NCBI RefSeq assembly: GCF_009193265.1 | Contig: NZ_VZZZ01000001.1 | Location: forward strand, 1 to 64,000 | Length of the DNA stretch: 64,000 bases | Source: Marinobacter changyiensis | Lineage (GTDB): Bacteria > Pseudomonadota > Gammaproteobacteria > Pseudomonadales > Oleiphilaceae | Reading direction: 5' to 3' | In this document: in pieces, positions 42,104 through 51,019 of the stretch | Layout of the letters: every line of letters starts with the position of its first letter | Position numbering within the stretch: position 1 is the stretch's first letter | The notes under the pieces: model-generated | Seen by the model: the letters and a program-made list of their open reading frames with translations, nothing else | What the model was told of the DNA's origin: nothing | Database searches by the model: none | Made by a program: the position numbers and the translations under genes

Positions 42104-42156
42104 TAGTCGGTGTGCCTCATTATCTCTTGCTTCTTTTCAATGCTTGAGCTATCAAT

Positions 42157-42172
42157 ATGGTAGCGCTAACAT
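42157..42172. promoter_or_regulatory. Probable LacI-type operator
   Basis: ATGGTAGCGCTAACAT is a 16-bp near-perfect palindrome (one mismatched pair) centred on GCGC. It has the CG-centred form usual for GntR-like LacI repressors. It lies 54 bp from the regulator start and 39 bp before the ltnD start, in the single divergent promoter region. Confidence 0.75.
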
Positions 42173-42210
42173 TTGACAATTCCAAAGATAATAGCAGGGG
42201 CTTCCCCCGG

Positions 42211-43137
42211 ATGATGCAACAAGTGCAATCTAAAACAGTCGGCGTAGTGGGACTTGGCGCCATGGGCATGGGCACGGCACTGGCATTGCTTGACGCCGGC
42301 TTTGACGTGATTGGCTATGACGTTTCCGAAGCGGCCCGAGAGAGCTTTGTCCACAGTGGCGGGCGCTGTGTCACATCAGCGGCTGCACTCAGCCCCGAAT
42401 GCCACATTGTGCTACTGATCGTGGTAAATGCCGATCAGGTGGAAACCGTGCTGTTCGGGGCGCAGGGACTGGCCATCGAACTGGCAGCCGGGAGTCTCAT
42501 TCTGCAATGCGCCACCGTGGCCCCAAGCTATGCCACGGCCCTCGGTGAGCGCCTTACCGACCGGGGGTTGCTGATGCTGGATTCGCCCCTGAGTGGTGGC
42601 GTTGCGAAGGCAAGATCGGGTGAGCTCTCCGTCATGTCTTCTGGCAGCACCATGGCTTACGCCGCGGGTGAATCGGTCCTGGCCGCGATGGCGGCGACTG
42701 TTTATCGTCTCGGCAATGCCCCAGGCGCAGGTTCCAGCGTCAAATTGGTCAATCAGCACTTGGCTGGCGTCCACATCGCCGCCGCTGCCGAAGCCATGGC
42801 CCTGGGCATCCGCATGGGCATAGATCCGGACACCCTCTACGACGTCATCACCCATTCCGCCGGTAATTCATGGATGTTCGAAAATCGGGTTCCGCACATT
42901 TTGAAGGGCGATTACACGCCGCTGTCGGCGGTGGATATTTTTGTCAAGGACCTAAATATTGTGCACCAGGCGGGGCGTGAGTTGAAGCTGTCAATGCCCG
43001 TCGCCGCCAGCGCCCTCCAGCAGTTCACTGCAGCAAGTAGCGCAGGCCTGGGGCGGGAGGACGATTCCGCCGTGATCAAAGTTTACCAGCGGTTGTCCGG
43101 CATCAAGCTACCAGCAGCCAACGATGCCGTCGCATGA
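42211..43137 (+). CDS. ltnD: L-threonate dehydrogenase
   Basis: The 308-residue protein is a beta-hydroxyacid dehydrogenase. VGVVGLGAMGMGTALALLDAG near residues 10-30 binds NAD; LDSPLSGGVAKARSGELSVM near 126-145 is the substrate loop, and the catalytic Lys is in SSVKLVNQHLAGVH near 180-193. Together with OtnI, OtnK and OtnC encoded downstream this identifies LtnD, which oxidises L-threonate to 2-oxo-tetronate. I place the start at ATG 42211, just before the Rossmann fold; the frame opening at 42157 would begin inside the operator. The stop overlaps otnK. Confidence 0.88.
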   Translation: MMQQVQSKTVGVVGLGAMGMGTALALLDAGFDVIGYDVSEAARESFVHSGGRCVTSAAALSPECHIVLLIVVNADQVETVLFGAQGLAIELAAGSLILQCATVAPSYATALGERLTDRGLLMLDSPLSGGVAKARSGELSVMSSGSTMAYAAGESVLAAMAATVYRLGNAPGAGSSVKLVNQHLAGVHIAAAAEAMALGIRMGIDPDTLYDVITHSAGNSWMFENRVPHILKGDYTPLSAVDIFVKDLNIVHQAGRELKLSMPVAASALQQFTAASSAGLGREDDSAVIKVYQRLSGIKLPAANDAVA

Positions 43138-44450
43138 GCCGCGACCATGAATCAGCACGAGAACTGGCTATGAAGATTGTACTGGGCGCTATTGCCGACG
43201 ATTTTACCGGGGCCACCGACCTGGCCAATAACCTGGTCCGGGAGGGCATGCGCACGCTTCAGGTAATCGGCGTGCCTGCCACCCCACTGCAGCTTGATGA
43301 CGTGGATGCGGTGGTTGTCGCGCTGAAGTCACGCTCCTGTACGGCCAGCCAGGCGGTTTCCCAGTCACTGGACGCCCTGAACTGGCTGAAAGCACAGGGT
43401 GCCCGGCAGATTTTCTTCAAATACTGTTCCACCTTCGATTCTACCCCACGAGGCAATATCGGCCCTGTGGCGGACGCCCTGCTCGAATCCCTCGGCGCCA
43501 GCCAGACGGTCATGGTGCCAGCATTCCCGGTTAACGGGCGCACCGTCTATCAAGGCCATCTGTTTGTGGGCGACCGGCTGCTCAATGACAGCGGCATGGA
43601 GCAGCATCCGCTGAACCCAATGACTGACGCCGATCTGGTGAGGGTTCTGTCGCAGCAGAGCAAGTGGCCCGTGGGCCTGTTGAACCATTCCGTTCTTAAG
43701 GGGGGTGCCACTGCCGCGCGGGCCCACCTCGATCAGGCCAATGACAAAGGCCTGCGCCACGTCATCTGCGACAGCCTGGATGAAGACGACCTCCAGGCCA
43801 TCGCCGGGGCCGTTGTGGATTTCCCATTGGTTACCGGTGGTTCCGGATTGGGGCAGGCCCTGCCCGCGGAATATCGTGGGCGAGGCTGGTTCAGCCATAC
43901 CGCTGATGCCGGTCAACTCGAGCCAGCCAGCGGTGGCGCACTGGTGCTCTCCGGCAGTTGTTCACGGGCAACGCTGGTCCAGATCGCTGACTTTCTCAAA
44001 CACTACGAGGGTTTCGCCCTCGACCCACTGGCACTGGCGGCCAGCGACGCCCATTATCACGAAGCGTTGAACTTCGCACGGGATAGAGTTGGCCGCGGTG
44101 TTCCGCTGATTGTTTATGCATCTGCCGCAGCGGACAGGGTCCAGCAAGCCCAGGAGCGGCTCGGTGTTACGGCATCTGGTGACCTGGTTGAGGCGGCCCT
44201 CGCCAACCTGGCCAAGACTTTAGTGAACGAAGGCGTTGGTCGGTTGATTCTGGCGGGAGGAGAAACCTCCGGTGCCGTGGTGTCCGCTTTGGGCATCAAG
44301 GCCCTTCGAATCGGTAGCCAGATTGATCCTGGTGTTCCCTGGACCCAGGCGCAGATCGACGGCCGGGATAAGCCTCTGTCACTGGCTCTGAAATCTGGCA
44401 ATTTTGGCGCAGAAAATTTCTTCACCCGGGCCTTTGAGGTGCTCCAATGA
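43134..44450 (+). CDS. otnK: 3-oxo-tetronate kinase
   Basis: The 438-residue protein is of the DUF1537 kinase family. IADDFTGATDLANNLVREGM near residues 19-38 is the N-terminal motif; FFKYCSTFDSTPRGNIGPV near 94-112 is the substrate site. LVTGGSGLGQALP and LSGSCSRATLVQI lie mid-protein, and LAGGETSGAVVSALGI near 366-381 belongs to the ATP site. It phosphorylates 3-oxo-tetronate at O4. The ATG at 43134 overlaps the ltnD stop; a second start at 43170, directly before the conserved part, is equally plausible. The otnC start overlaps its end. Confidence 0.9.
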   Translation: MSRDHESARELAMKIVLGAIADDFTGATDLANNLVREGMRTLQVIGVPATPLQLDDVDAVVVALKSRSCTASQAVSQSLDALNWLKAQGARQIFFKYCSTFDSTPRGNIGPVADALLESLGASQTVMVPAFPVNGRTVYQGHLFVGDRLLNDSGMEQHPLNPMTDADLVRVLSQQSKWPVGLLNHSVLKGGATAARAHLDQANDKGLRHVICDSLDEDDLQAIAGAVVDFPLVTGGSGLGQALPAEYRGRGWFSHTADAGQLEPASGGALVLSGSCSRATLVQIADFLKHYEGFALDPLALAASDAHYHEALNFARDRVGRGVPLIVYASAAADRVQQAQERLGVTASGDLVEAALANLAKTLVNEGVGRLILAGGETSGAVVSALGIKALRIGSQIDPGVPWTQAQIDGRDKPLSLALKSGNFGAENFFTRAFEVLQ

Positions 44451-45094
44451 GCTGCCATGACATCAATCGCCTCCGGGAGCAGGTCGTGGTGTACGGCCAG
44501 TCGCTTTTCGATCGCGGCTTGACCATGGGTTCCAGTGGCAACATCAGCGTGCGACTGGAAGATGGAGGCTGGCTGATGACGCCCACCAATGCCTGCATGG
44601 GACGACTGGATCCGGCAAAGCTGGCGCGGCTGGATGCCAATGGCAACCTGGTGGACGGCGATGCTCCCACCAAAGAAAGTTTTCTGCACATGGCGATGTA
44701 TGACGAGCGTCCCCAGTCCGGAGCGATTGTCCACTTGCACTCCACCCATTCGGTGGCAGTGTCCTGCTTGCCGGAGACCGATCCCTGCGACTGCATACCC
44801 CCGCTGACCGCCTATTACGTCATGCGGGTCGGCAAGCTGCCCCTGGTGCCTTATCACATACCCGGCGATCCGGCGCTGGCGGGTGCGGTCCAAGGGCTGG
44901 CAGGCAAACACAGTGCGGTGTTGCTGGCCAATCACGGACCAGTGGTGGCGGGTAAGACCTTGGAAGCGGCGGTTTATGCCACCGAGGAACTGGAGGAAAC
45001 CGCGAAACTGTTCCTGCTGCTTCGAGGCCAGAACCCCCGGGTTCTCAGCGCACAGCAAATTGCTGATCTGGAGGCACGTTTCCCTCGTGACTGA
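44447..45094 (+). CDS. otnC: 3-oxo-tetronate 4-phosphate decarboxylase (class II aldolase fold)
   Basis: The 215-residue protein belongs to the class II aldolase/adducin family. GLTMGSSGNISVRLEDGGWL near residues 24-43 binds the phosphate. The zinc His ligands are in VHLHSTHSVAV near 95-105 and in LLANHGPVVAG near 160-170. The acid residue follows SFLHMAMY. OtnC decarboxylates 3-oxo-tetronate 4-phosphate to dihydroxyacetone phosphate and CO2. It overlaps otnK by four bases (ATGA), so the two are translationally coupled. Confidence 0.92.
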   Translation: MSCHDINRLREQVVVYGQSLFDRGLTMGSSGNISVRLEDGGWLMTPTNACMGRLDPAKLARLDANGNLVDGDAPTKESFLHMAMYDERPQSGAIVHLHSTHSVAVSCLPETDPCDCIPPLTAYYVMRVGKLPLVPYHIPGDPALAGAVQGLAGKHSAVLLANHGPVVAGKTLEAAVYATEELEETAKLFLLLRGQNPRVLSAQQIADLEARFPRD

Positions 45095-45129
45095 CTACCC
45101 ATGGGCTTGATACCGATGAGGACCCTGAT

Positions 45130-45939
45130 GTGATCCGACTGGCCGCCAACCTGAGCATGTTGTTCACTGAGCACGACTTCCTCGACCGATTTGCGGCCGC
45201 GGCGGCGACCGGTTTCCAGGGGGTCGAATACCTGTTTCCTTATGCCTACAGCACCGAGGATTTGAGGGCAGCTCTGGATTCGCCGGGCCTGAGCCAGGTG
45301 CTGTTCAATCTGCCACCGGGGGACTGGGATGCGGGTGAGCGAGGGCTGACAAGCCTGCCCGGCCGGGAAGCTGAATTCCGGGATTCTGTTGCCGAGGCCC
45401 TGCACTATGCCGAGGCGCTGGACTGTCCGAGGGTACATGCCATGGCGGGCTTGCTGCCGGAGAATGCCGACGAGACAACCCGTGCGGCGTATTGGGAAAC
45501 CTATATCAGCAACCTGCGTTATGCGGCATCAGAGTTCTCGAAAAAAGGTAAAACCCTGCTGGTGGAGCCAATCAATCCCCGTGACATGCCCCGATTTTTA
45601 CTTAACACCCAGGCCCAGGCCCGGGCTGTCCTGGAACAGGTGGGGGCGAAAAATCTGCGAGTGCAGTTTGATCTTTACCACTGCCAGATTGTCGAGGGCG
45701 ACCTGATCCGCAACCTTGAAACCCAGTTTGCCAATATTGGTCACGTCCAGATCGCCGGTGTGCCCGAACGCCACGAACCGGATCGGGGTGAGGTGAATTA
45801 CCCGGCTGTTCTCGATCGCCTGGAGGCGCTGGGTTACGAGGGCTGGGTTGGTTGTGAGTACCGGCCAGCCGGCGCCACGGCAGCGGGACTGAGTTGGGGG
45901 CAAGCCTACGGGTTAACCGGCCAGGTGCTTGCAAGGTAG
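45130..45939 (+). CDS. otnI: 2-oxo-tetronate isomerase
   Basis: The 269-residue TIM barrel is of the hydroxypyruvate isomerase family. It begins IRLAANLSMLFTEHDFLDRF; VHAMAGLLPENADE lies near residues 103-116, and LLVEPINPRDMP near 144-155 has a metal-binding Glu. VQFDLYHCQIVEGD near 180-193 and HVQIAGVPERHEPDRGE near 206-222 supply the other metal and base residues. In this operon it converts 2-oxo- to 3-oxo-tetronate for OtnK. It follows otnC after 35 bp. A hydroxypyruvate isomerase role is less likely given the neighbours. Confidence 0.9.
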   Translation: MIRLAANLSMLFTEHDFLDRFAAAAATGFQGVEYLFPYAYSTEDLRAALDSPGLSQVLFNLPPGDWDAGERGLTSLPGREAEFRDSVAEALHYAEALDCPRVHAMAGLLPENADETTRAAYWETYISNLRYAASEFSKKGKTLLVEPINPRDMPRFLLNTQAQARAVLEQVGAKNLRVQFDLYHCQIVEGDLIRNLETQFANIGHVQIAGVPERHEPDRGEVNYPAVLDRLEALGYEGWVGCEYRPAGATAAGLSWGQAYGLTGQVLAR

Positions 45940-45993
45940 CGAACCCAGAGAATCTCGAACTAGATTGACCACAGCAATAACAAGGATTTGATC

Positions 45994-46974
45994 ATGCATA
46001 TTCTGATAACCGGCGCCGCTGGCTTTCTGGGCCAACGCCTGATCCAGGCTTTGATGGCCCGCGATGAGTTGGCCGGCAAGGCCCTGACTCGCCTGACGCT
46101 AGTTGATCAGGTTACTGCAAGCGTGCCGGACTCCAGTGGACCTGAATCGAACGCTCCCAAGATCCACACCCATGCTGTGGATATCTCCGTCCCTGGCAGT
46201 CTTGATGCCATCCTCGATAGCCGTCCAGATGTGATTTTCCACCTTGCCGCTGTGGTCAGCTCCGCCGCCGAGGCGGACCTTGATCTCGGGTGGTCCGTCA
46301 ATTTCGGTGCCACCTGTGCGTTGGTGGAAGGATGCCGTAGCCGGAAGCTGTCAACGACCCGGCTGATCATGGCCAGCTCGGTTGCGGTTTATGGCGGCGC
46401 TCTGCCGCCAGTGCTGGACGACATGACGGCCCTGACGCCCCAAAGTTCCTATGGTACCCAGAAGGCCATGTGCGAGCTGATGATCAATGATTACAGCCGC
46501 CGTGGCCTGATTGATGGCCGGGTGCTGCGCCTGCCCACTATCGTTATCCGTCCGGGCCGGCCCAATGCTGCAGCGTCCAGTTTTGCCTCCAGTATCCTGC
46601 GGGAACCCTTTAACGGGGAGGAGGCTATTTGTCCGGTGCCAACGGACCTGAACCTGTTTGTGATGTCACCGGGTCGGGTCATCGACGCACTGATTCATGG
46701 CGCCGAAGTGCCGGGGGCAGACTTCGGGCTGTCCCGCAGCGTCATGCTGCCCGGGATTACCGTCAGTGTCGCCGGCATGCTCGAAAACCTACGGGAGCAT
46801 GGCGGAGACCAGGCACTTGCACTGGTCCGCCATGAACCGGATCCCCGAATCACCGCGATTGTTTCCAGTTGGCCTGCAGCATTCGATGCGCGCCGTGCCC
46901 GGGACCTGGGTTTTTCCGGTGATACCAGTTTTTCAGATATCGTCGATGCTTTCCTTAATGAGCGCTCGCCTTAA
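45994..46974 (+). CDS. denD: D-erythronate dehydrogenase
   Basis: The 326-residue extended SDR/NAD-dependent epimerase-like protein has ILITGAAGFLGQRLIQALMA near residues 3-22. The Ser of the triad is in IMASSVAVYGGALPP near 127-141, and Tyr and Lys are in SSYGTQKAMCELMINDYSR near 152-170. DenD oxidises D-erythronate to 2-oxo-tetronate. The ATG at 45994 has AAGGA upstream. Its presence beside ltnD lets one isomerase-kinase-decarboxylase set serve two C4 acids. Confidence 0.9.
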   Translation: MHILITGAAGFLGQRLIQALMARDELAGKALTRLTLVDQVTASVPDSSGPESNAPKIHTHAVDISVPGSLDAILDSRPDVIFHLAAVVSSAAEADLDLGWSVNFGATCALVEGCRSRKLSTTRLIMASSVAVYGGALPPVLDDMTALTPQSSYGTQKAMCELMINDYSRRGLIDGRVLRLPTIVIRPGRPNAAASSFASSILREPFNGEEAICPVPTDLNLFVMSPGRVIDALIHGAEVPGADFGLSRSVMLPGITVSVAGMLENLREHGGDQALALVRHEPDPRITAIVSSWPAAFDARRARDLGFSGDTSFSDIVDAFLNERSP

Positions 46975-46988
46975 CGAACGCTCCTGAG

Positions 46989-47011
46989 CCCCTCGGCCGC
47001 CGGTCGAGGGG
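46989..47011. repeat. Small hairpin between denD and dctP
   Basis: CCCCTCG (46989-46995) pairs with CGAGGGG (47005-47011) around a 9-nt GC-rich loop, 15 bp after the denD stop. No T tract follows. It may mark an mRNA processing point between the enzyme and transporter genes. Confidence 0.4.
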
Positions 47012-47045
47012 TACCCCAAGCGTGAAACCAAGAAGAGGCAAACCC

Positions 47046-48050
47046 ATGAAAACAATAATATCTGCTCGCCGTAAGCTAACCACTGCCATTGCAGGGCTGT
47101 CTGCTGCCACTCTGACCTTCGCGGCCATGGGCCTGCAGGCGGAACAGACCGTCAACCTCGGACATACGCTGTCGGACAGTTCCCACTACTCTGTCGGTGC
47201 TGATGCTTTCAAGGAAACGCTTGAGCGGCTCAGCGACGGTGAATTCAAAGTTGCGGAGCACCCCTCCGGCTCCCTCGGTGGCGAACGCGCCATGATCGAG
47301 GGCCTACAGATCGGCACTGTGGACGTCGTCATCACCTCGTCCGGGCCTCTTGGCAATTTCGTGCCTGAGAGTTATGTGCTCGATCTGCCGTTCCTGTTTG
47401 CGGACTACGAAGAGGCGCGCTGCGTGCTGGACAGTGAAATTGGCCAAGACCTGCTGGCCAAGATGGGGGACCACAATCTGGTTGGTCTGGCCTGGTCGGA
47501 AAATGGCTTCCGCCACATGACCAACAGTAAGCTTCAGATCAATAGCCCCGAGGATGCCAAAGGCCTGAAAGTCCGCACTATGGAAAACAAAGTCCACATG
47601 GCCGCCTTCGAGCAGATGGGTGTACACCCGACGCCAATGGCCTTCCCCGAGGTATTTACGGCGCTGCAACAAGGCACCGTCGATGGTCAGGAAAACCCCA
47701 TCACGGTCATTGTAGCCACCAAGTTCTGGGAAGTGCAGGACTACCTGACTCTGACCGGTCATGTTTATTCGCCGGCCATCGTTCTGGGCTCACCGGTTCT
47801 GCTTGAAGGCCTCAATGAAGAGCAGCGGTCTTGGTTCCAGCAAGCGGCTGATGCCTCAGCCGAAGCTACCCGCGATGAAGTAACCCGGCTTGAAAAAGAC
47901 GGCGTTGCCCTTCTGCGGGGAGAAGGCATGACGGTAACCACTGATGTGGATAAAGCGCCGTTCCAGAAAGCGGTTGAGCCAGCCTATAAAGTGTACACCG
48001 ACCAGTACGGGAACGAGATGTTGAAGCGGATTCGTGCCAGCAGTTGCTGA
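47046..48050 (+). CDS. dctP: TRAP transporter solute-binding protein (DctP family)
   Basis: With the ATG at 47046 (AGAGG upstream) the 334-residue protein has a signal peptide (basic ISARRKLTTA, hydrophobic core to a cleavage near residue 33). The mature DctP fold begins VNLGHTLSDSSHYSVGADAF. Landmarks are LKVRTMENKVHMAAFEQMGVHPTPMAF near 171-197, shown here by its ends, with the carboxylate-binding Arg, and GTVDGQENPITVI near 211-223. It should deliver tetronates or similar hydroxy-acids from the periplasm to DctQM. Substrate is inferred from the operon. Confidence 0.92.
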   Translation: MKTIISARRKLTTAIAGLSAATLTFAAMGLQAEQTVNLGHTLSDSSHYSVGADAFKETLERLSDGEFKVAEHPSGSLGGERAMIEGLQIGTVDVVITSSGPLGNFVPESYVLDLPFLFADYEEARCVLDSEIGQDLLAKMGDHNLVGLAWSENGFRHMTNSKLQINSPEDAKGLKVRTMENKVHMAAFEQMGVHPTPMAFPEVFTALQQGTVDGQENPITVIVATKFWEVQDYLTLTGHVYSPAIVLGSPVLLEGLNEEQRSWFQQAADASAEATRDEVTRLEKDGVALLRGEGMTVTTDVDKAPFQKAVEPAYKVYTDQYGNEMLKRIRASSC

Positions 48051-48066
48051 ATACAGGACCGCACCA

Positions 48067-48104
48067 GGACAGGGGCGCCTGATAAGGATCAGGCACCCCT
48101 GTCC
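48067..48104 (+). repeat. 17-bp stem-loop between dctP and dctQ
   Basis: GGACAGGGGCGCCTGAT (48067-48083) pairs with ATCAGGCACCCCTGTCC (48088-48104), 16 of 17 positions, with an AAGG loop. It begins 17 bp after the dctP stop. A strong stem here can protect dctP mRNA and limit read-through, giving more binding protein than membrane subunits. Confidence 0.75.
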
Positions 48105-48187
48105 ACACATCCGGTGTTGTGATGCGTTGCTTGCATCACAACACCCGGGGCTTGCTGTGTTTTGATTGTGATCTGACGGTGACCACG

Positions 48188-48814
48188 ATGGTTGAACTCT
48201 TTTTACGCTTTGAAAGGCTGACCACGAAGATCGCGCTGATTGCCGCGGTGGTCATGCTTGTCATCTCGGTTACCCTCGGTTTCTACCAGGTACTGACCCG
48301 ATTTCTGCTGGACCAACCGTCGACCTGGTCCGAAGTCATCTCCCGATCGGCGATGATCTGGTGCGTATTTCTCGGGGCTGCCGCCGGTTTCCGCGGGGGC
48401 TTCATGATGTCCGTCGAGGTCATCTACCGGTTATTGCCTGCACGCCGCCTGATCTGGCTTGAAGCCTTGATTGCAGTGTGCTGCGCCATTGTACTGCTGG
48501 TGCTGTTGTACTATGGCACGGCCATGGGCTTCAGGGTCAAGACCCAGATGCTGTCAGGACTTGGCGTCTCGATCGCCTGGGCTTACGCAGCTATGCCGGT
48601 CGGCGCCATGTTTGCGCTCGTGGCAGTGGTCGGACGGCTACTGGCCCAGGCAACCGGCTGTGAGCGCATTGGCCCCGACAACAGTGAGCTCCCCGAGGAG
48701 CAGGCGGCTCGGGAGCGGCACGCCGACATGGAGCGCTCGTCAACTGCAGAACCGAGGGATGGCTGCAGCGCCAACCGGAACTCGGCCCAATTTGAAAAAG
48801 GAACACGCCAATGA
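48188..48814 (+). CDS. dctQ: TRAP transporter small membrane subunit (DctQ family)
   Basis: Starting at 48188, the product has 208 residues with four transmembrane helices, the DctQ layout (KIALIAAVVMLVISVTLGFYQ; STWSEVISRSAMIWCVFLGAAAG with the family motif W-E-xxR; LIAVCCAIVLLVLL; AYAAMPVGAMFALVAVVG). The C-terminal 45 residues are hydrophilic and longer than usual. A longer frame back to 48119 would start inside the stem-loop region and adds unrelated residues. It overlaps dctM by four bases. Confidence 0.88.
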   Translation: MVELFLRFERLTTKIALIAAVVMLVISVTLGFYQVLTRFLLDQPSTWSEVISRSAMIWCVFLGAAAGFRGGFMMSVEVIYRLLPARRLIWLEALIAVCCAIVLLVLLYYGTAMGFRVKTQMLSGLGVSIAWAYAAMPVGAMFALVAVVGRLLAQATGCERIGPDNSELPEEQAARERHADMERSSTAEPRDGCSANRNSAQFEKGTRQ

Positions 48815-50091
48815 ATGCGGCCATTGGATTGGGATTGATCCTGTTCTTCGCGCTCGGGGTCCCGATCGCTATTTCGATCGTACTGGCGTCCATCATCGGC
48901 ATCGAGTTTTTTACCAATATGCCGTTATTACTGGTGCCCCAGCAAATGTTCGTCGGGATCGACAACTTCCCGTTGATGGCGATTCCGTTCTTTATCCTTG
49001 CGGGCAACCTGATGGCCGATGGTGGCATTTCCGGGCGCCTGGTTGACCTGGCCAAGTCGATTGTCGGCGGGCTTCAGGGTGGTCTGGCAATGACCTGTGT
49101 GCTGACCTGCATGATGTTCGCCGCGGTTTCCGGATCCAGCATCGCCACGACCTTCGCCATCGGCTCGATCCTGATTCCGGCGATGGTCAAGCACGGCTAC
49201 CCGCGGCCCCTGGCAGCGTCAATCCAGGCCTCTTCGGCTGAACTCGGGGTTCTGATTCCGCCCTCGATACCGCTGATTCTCTATGGGGTCAGCACGGATA
49301 CGTCCATCGGCAAGCTCTTTATTGCCGGCATCGGTCCGGGCCTGCTGATCGGCGGCGCGCTACTACTATTTCTGTATGTGTTTTGCAAACTGCGTGGCTA
49401 CGGGCTGCGGGATCACGAAGACCGTTCCTCCTTCCTGGTAGCTTTCAGGCGCGCGTGGGGTGCCCTGCTGATGCCGGTGGTGGTGATTGGCGGCATCTAT
49501 GGCGGAGTCTTCACTCCGACTGAGGCCTCGGCGGTTGCCGTGGTCTACGCCCTCATCGTCGGGGGGCTGATCTACCGGGAACTGAGCCTGGCTGACCTCT
49601 GGCCTATCTTTCGCGCCAGCGTCATCTCCACGGCTGCGGTCATGCTGATCATTGCCGCCGCGGCGTTGTTCAGCTTCCTCATCACCCGCTCCGGCTTACC
49701 GCGGGAGGTGGCCGCCTGGGTCACCGAGGTGTTCGATAGTCCGGTTTCGTTCCTGCTGGCGGTGAACGTCATGCTGTTGATCGTCGGCATGTTCGTCGAG
49801 ACCTCCGCGGCCATCCTGGTGCTGGCGCCGATCTTCACGCCCATTGCCATCTACTATGGTATCGATCCGGTGCATTTCGGGCTGATTGTAGTGGTCAACC
49901 TGGCCTTGGGCATGTTCACCCCACCCCTGGGGGTCAACCTGTTTGCCGCCTGTGCCGTGGCCAAGCTCTCGATCGATCAGTTGCTACCCTGGCTCATGCG
50001 CTTTGTGCTGGTGGTGCTCGCGTGCCTGATCGCCATTACCTACATGCCCTGGATCTCCATGGGCCTGGTCGATTTACTCTACGGCCCCTAA
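48811..50091 (+). CDS. dctM: TRAP transporter large membrane subunit (DctM family)
   Basis: The 426-residue permease has about 12 transmembrane helices and standard family motifs. PLMAIPFFILAGNLMADGGI lies near residues 54-73, the AVSGSSIATTFAIGSI region near 105-120, and the IPPSIPLILYGVSTDTSIGKLF region near 150-171. GIYGGVFTPTEASAVAVVYAL near 228-248 follows. It forms the Na+-coupled transport path with DctQ. The ATGA overlap with dctQ indicates translational coupling. Confidence 0.95.
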   Translation: MNAAIGLGLILFFALGVPIAISIVLASIIGIEFFTNMPLLLVPQQMFVGIDNFPLMAIPFFILAGNLMADGGISGRLVDLAKSIVGGLQGGLAMTCVLTCMMFAAVSGSSIATTFAIGSILIPAMVKHGYPRPLAASIQASSAELGVLIPPSIPLILYGVSTDTSIGKLFIAGIGPGLLIGGALLLFLYVFCKLRGYGLRDHEDRSSFLVAFRRAWGALLMPVVVIGGIYGGVFTPTEASAVAVVYALIVGGLIYRELSLADLWPIFRASVISTAAVMLIIAAAALFSFLITRSGLPREVAAWVTEVFDSPVSFLLAVNVMLLIVGMFVETSAAILVLAPIFTPIAIYYGIDPVHFGLIVVVNLALGMFTPPLGVNLFAACAVAKLSIDQLLPWLMRFVLVVLACLIAITYMPWISMGLVDLLYGP

Positions 50092-50107
50092 GGGGAGGAC
50101 TTTCGCC

Positions 50108-51019
50108 ATGGGCGTTGCAACAGAAACACGGTCTCCAGACGCTAGCCGCAAGATCGGTCTGATCGGGGTCGGCCTGATGGGCCACGGCATTGCCAAGAAC
50201 CTGATGGCTCATGGCCACGAGCTCTGTTTCCTGGACCACGTCGGCAACCAGCCGGTTGCTGATCTCCTGGCCCAGGGCGCGGTTTCTCTCAGCAGTGCCG
50301 CGGCGGTCGCGGCCCGGTCAGAGGTGGTGATTCTCTGTGTCACCGGCAGCCCCCAGGTCGAAGCCGTCCTGTTCGAGCCCGAGGGTGTCATGGTGGGAGT
50401 CAGCGCCGGGGCCCTGATCATTGACTGCTCCACCGCCATACCCAGCTCAACCCGGCAGATCGAAGAGCGGGTAACAGCACAGGGCGTACGTTTTCTCGAT
50501 GCGGCCATGACGCGCACACCCAAGGAGGCCGAAGAGGGTAGGCTCAACCTGATCGTCGGCGCGGCGGATGAGCTTTTTGCCGAAGTGAAACCGCTGTTAC
50601 AGGCCTTCGCCGAACACATCACCCATGTCGGGCCGGTCGGCATGGGGCATCAGGTCAAACTACTGCACAACTACGTATCCCTGAGCTTCTGTGCGGTACT
50701 GGCCGAGGCGGCGGCGGCCGGTCGGCGGGCCGGCATTGATGCTGCAGCGCTGGCAGAAGTGTTAGGCAATGGCGGCGGCGGTGGTGCGGCGTTTGAGCGG
50801 CTAAAACCCTTTATGCTGGCGAACGACCCCTCGGGGTTTCGCTTCTCCCTGGCCAATGCCCTCAAGGATCTGGACTATTACGCCCAGATGGTGGATGAGT
50901 TGGGCGCTTCCCACCGGGTCTCAGACAGCGTCGGCCAGCTTTATCGGCAAGCCAATGAACAGGGCCATGGCAATGCCATTGTGCCGGAATTGATTGATTT
51001 GTTGGCGCGCGACCAGTGA
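50108..51019 (+). CDS. Beta-hydroxyacid dehydrogenase (3-hydroxyisobutyrate dehydrogenase family)
   Basis: The 303-residue protein has IGLIGVGLMGHGIAKNLMAHG near residues 16-36, VRFLDAAMTRTPKEAEEGRL near 131-150 as substrate loop, and the catalytic Lys in GMGHQVKLLHNYVSL near 178-192. It differs from LtnD at the substrate loop (TRTPKEAEEG in place of SGGVAKARSG), so it probably acts on another hydroxy-acid or semialdehyde. AAGGGGAGG precedes the ATG. It lies 16 bp behind dctM and appears to be the last gene of the tetronate operon. Confidence 0.87.
   Translation: MGVATETRSPDASRKIGLIGVGLMGHGIAKNLMAHGHELCFLDHVGNQPVADLLAQGAVSLSSAAAVAARSEVVILCVTGSPQVEAVLFEPEGVMVGVSAGALIIDCSTAIPSSTRQIEERVTAQGVRFLDAAMTRTPKEAEEGRLNLIVGAADELFAEVKPLLQAFAEHITHVGPVGMGHQVKLLHNYVSLSFCAVLAEAAAAGRRAGIDAAALAEVLGNGGGGGAAFERLKPFMLANDPSGFRFSLANALKDLDYYAQMVDELGASHRVSDSVGQLYRQANEQGHGNAIVPELIDLLARDQ

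Noticed and set aside
44114..45058. 314-codon minus-strand frame over otnK and otnC
   Set aside because: Antisense to two coupled genes of a coherent pathway.
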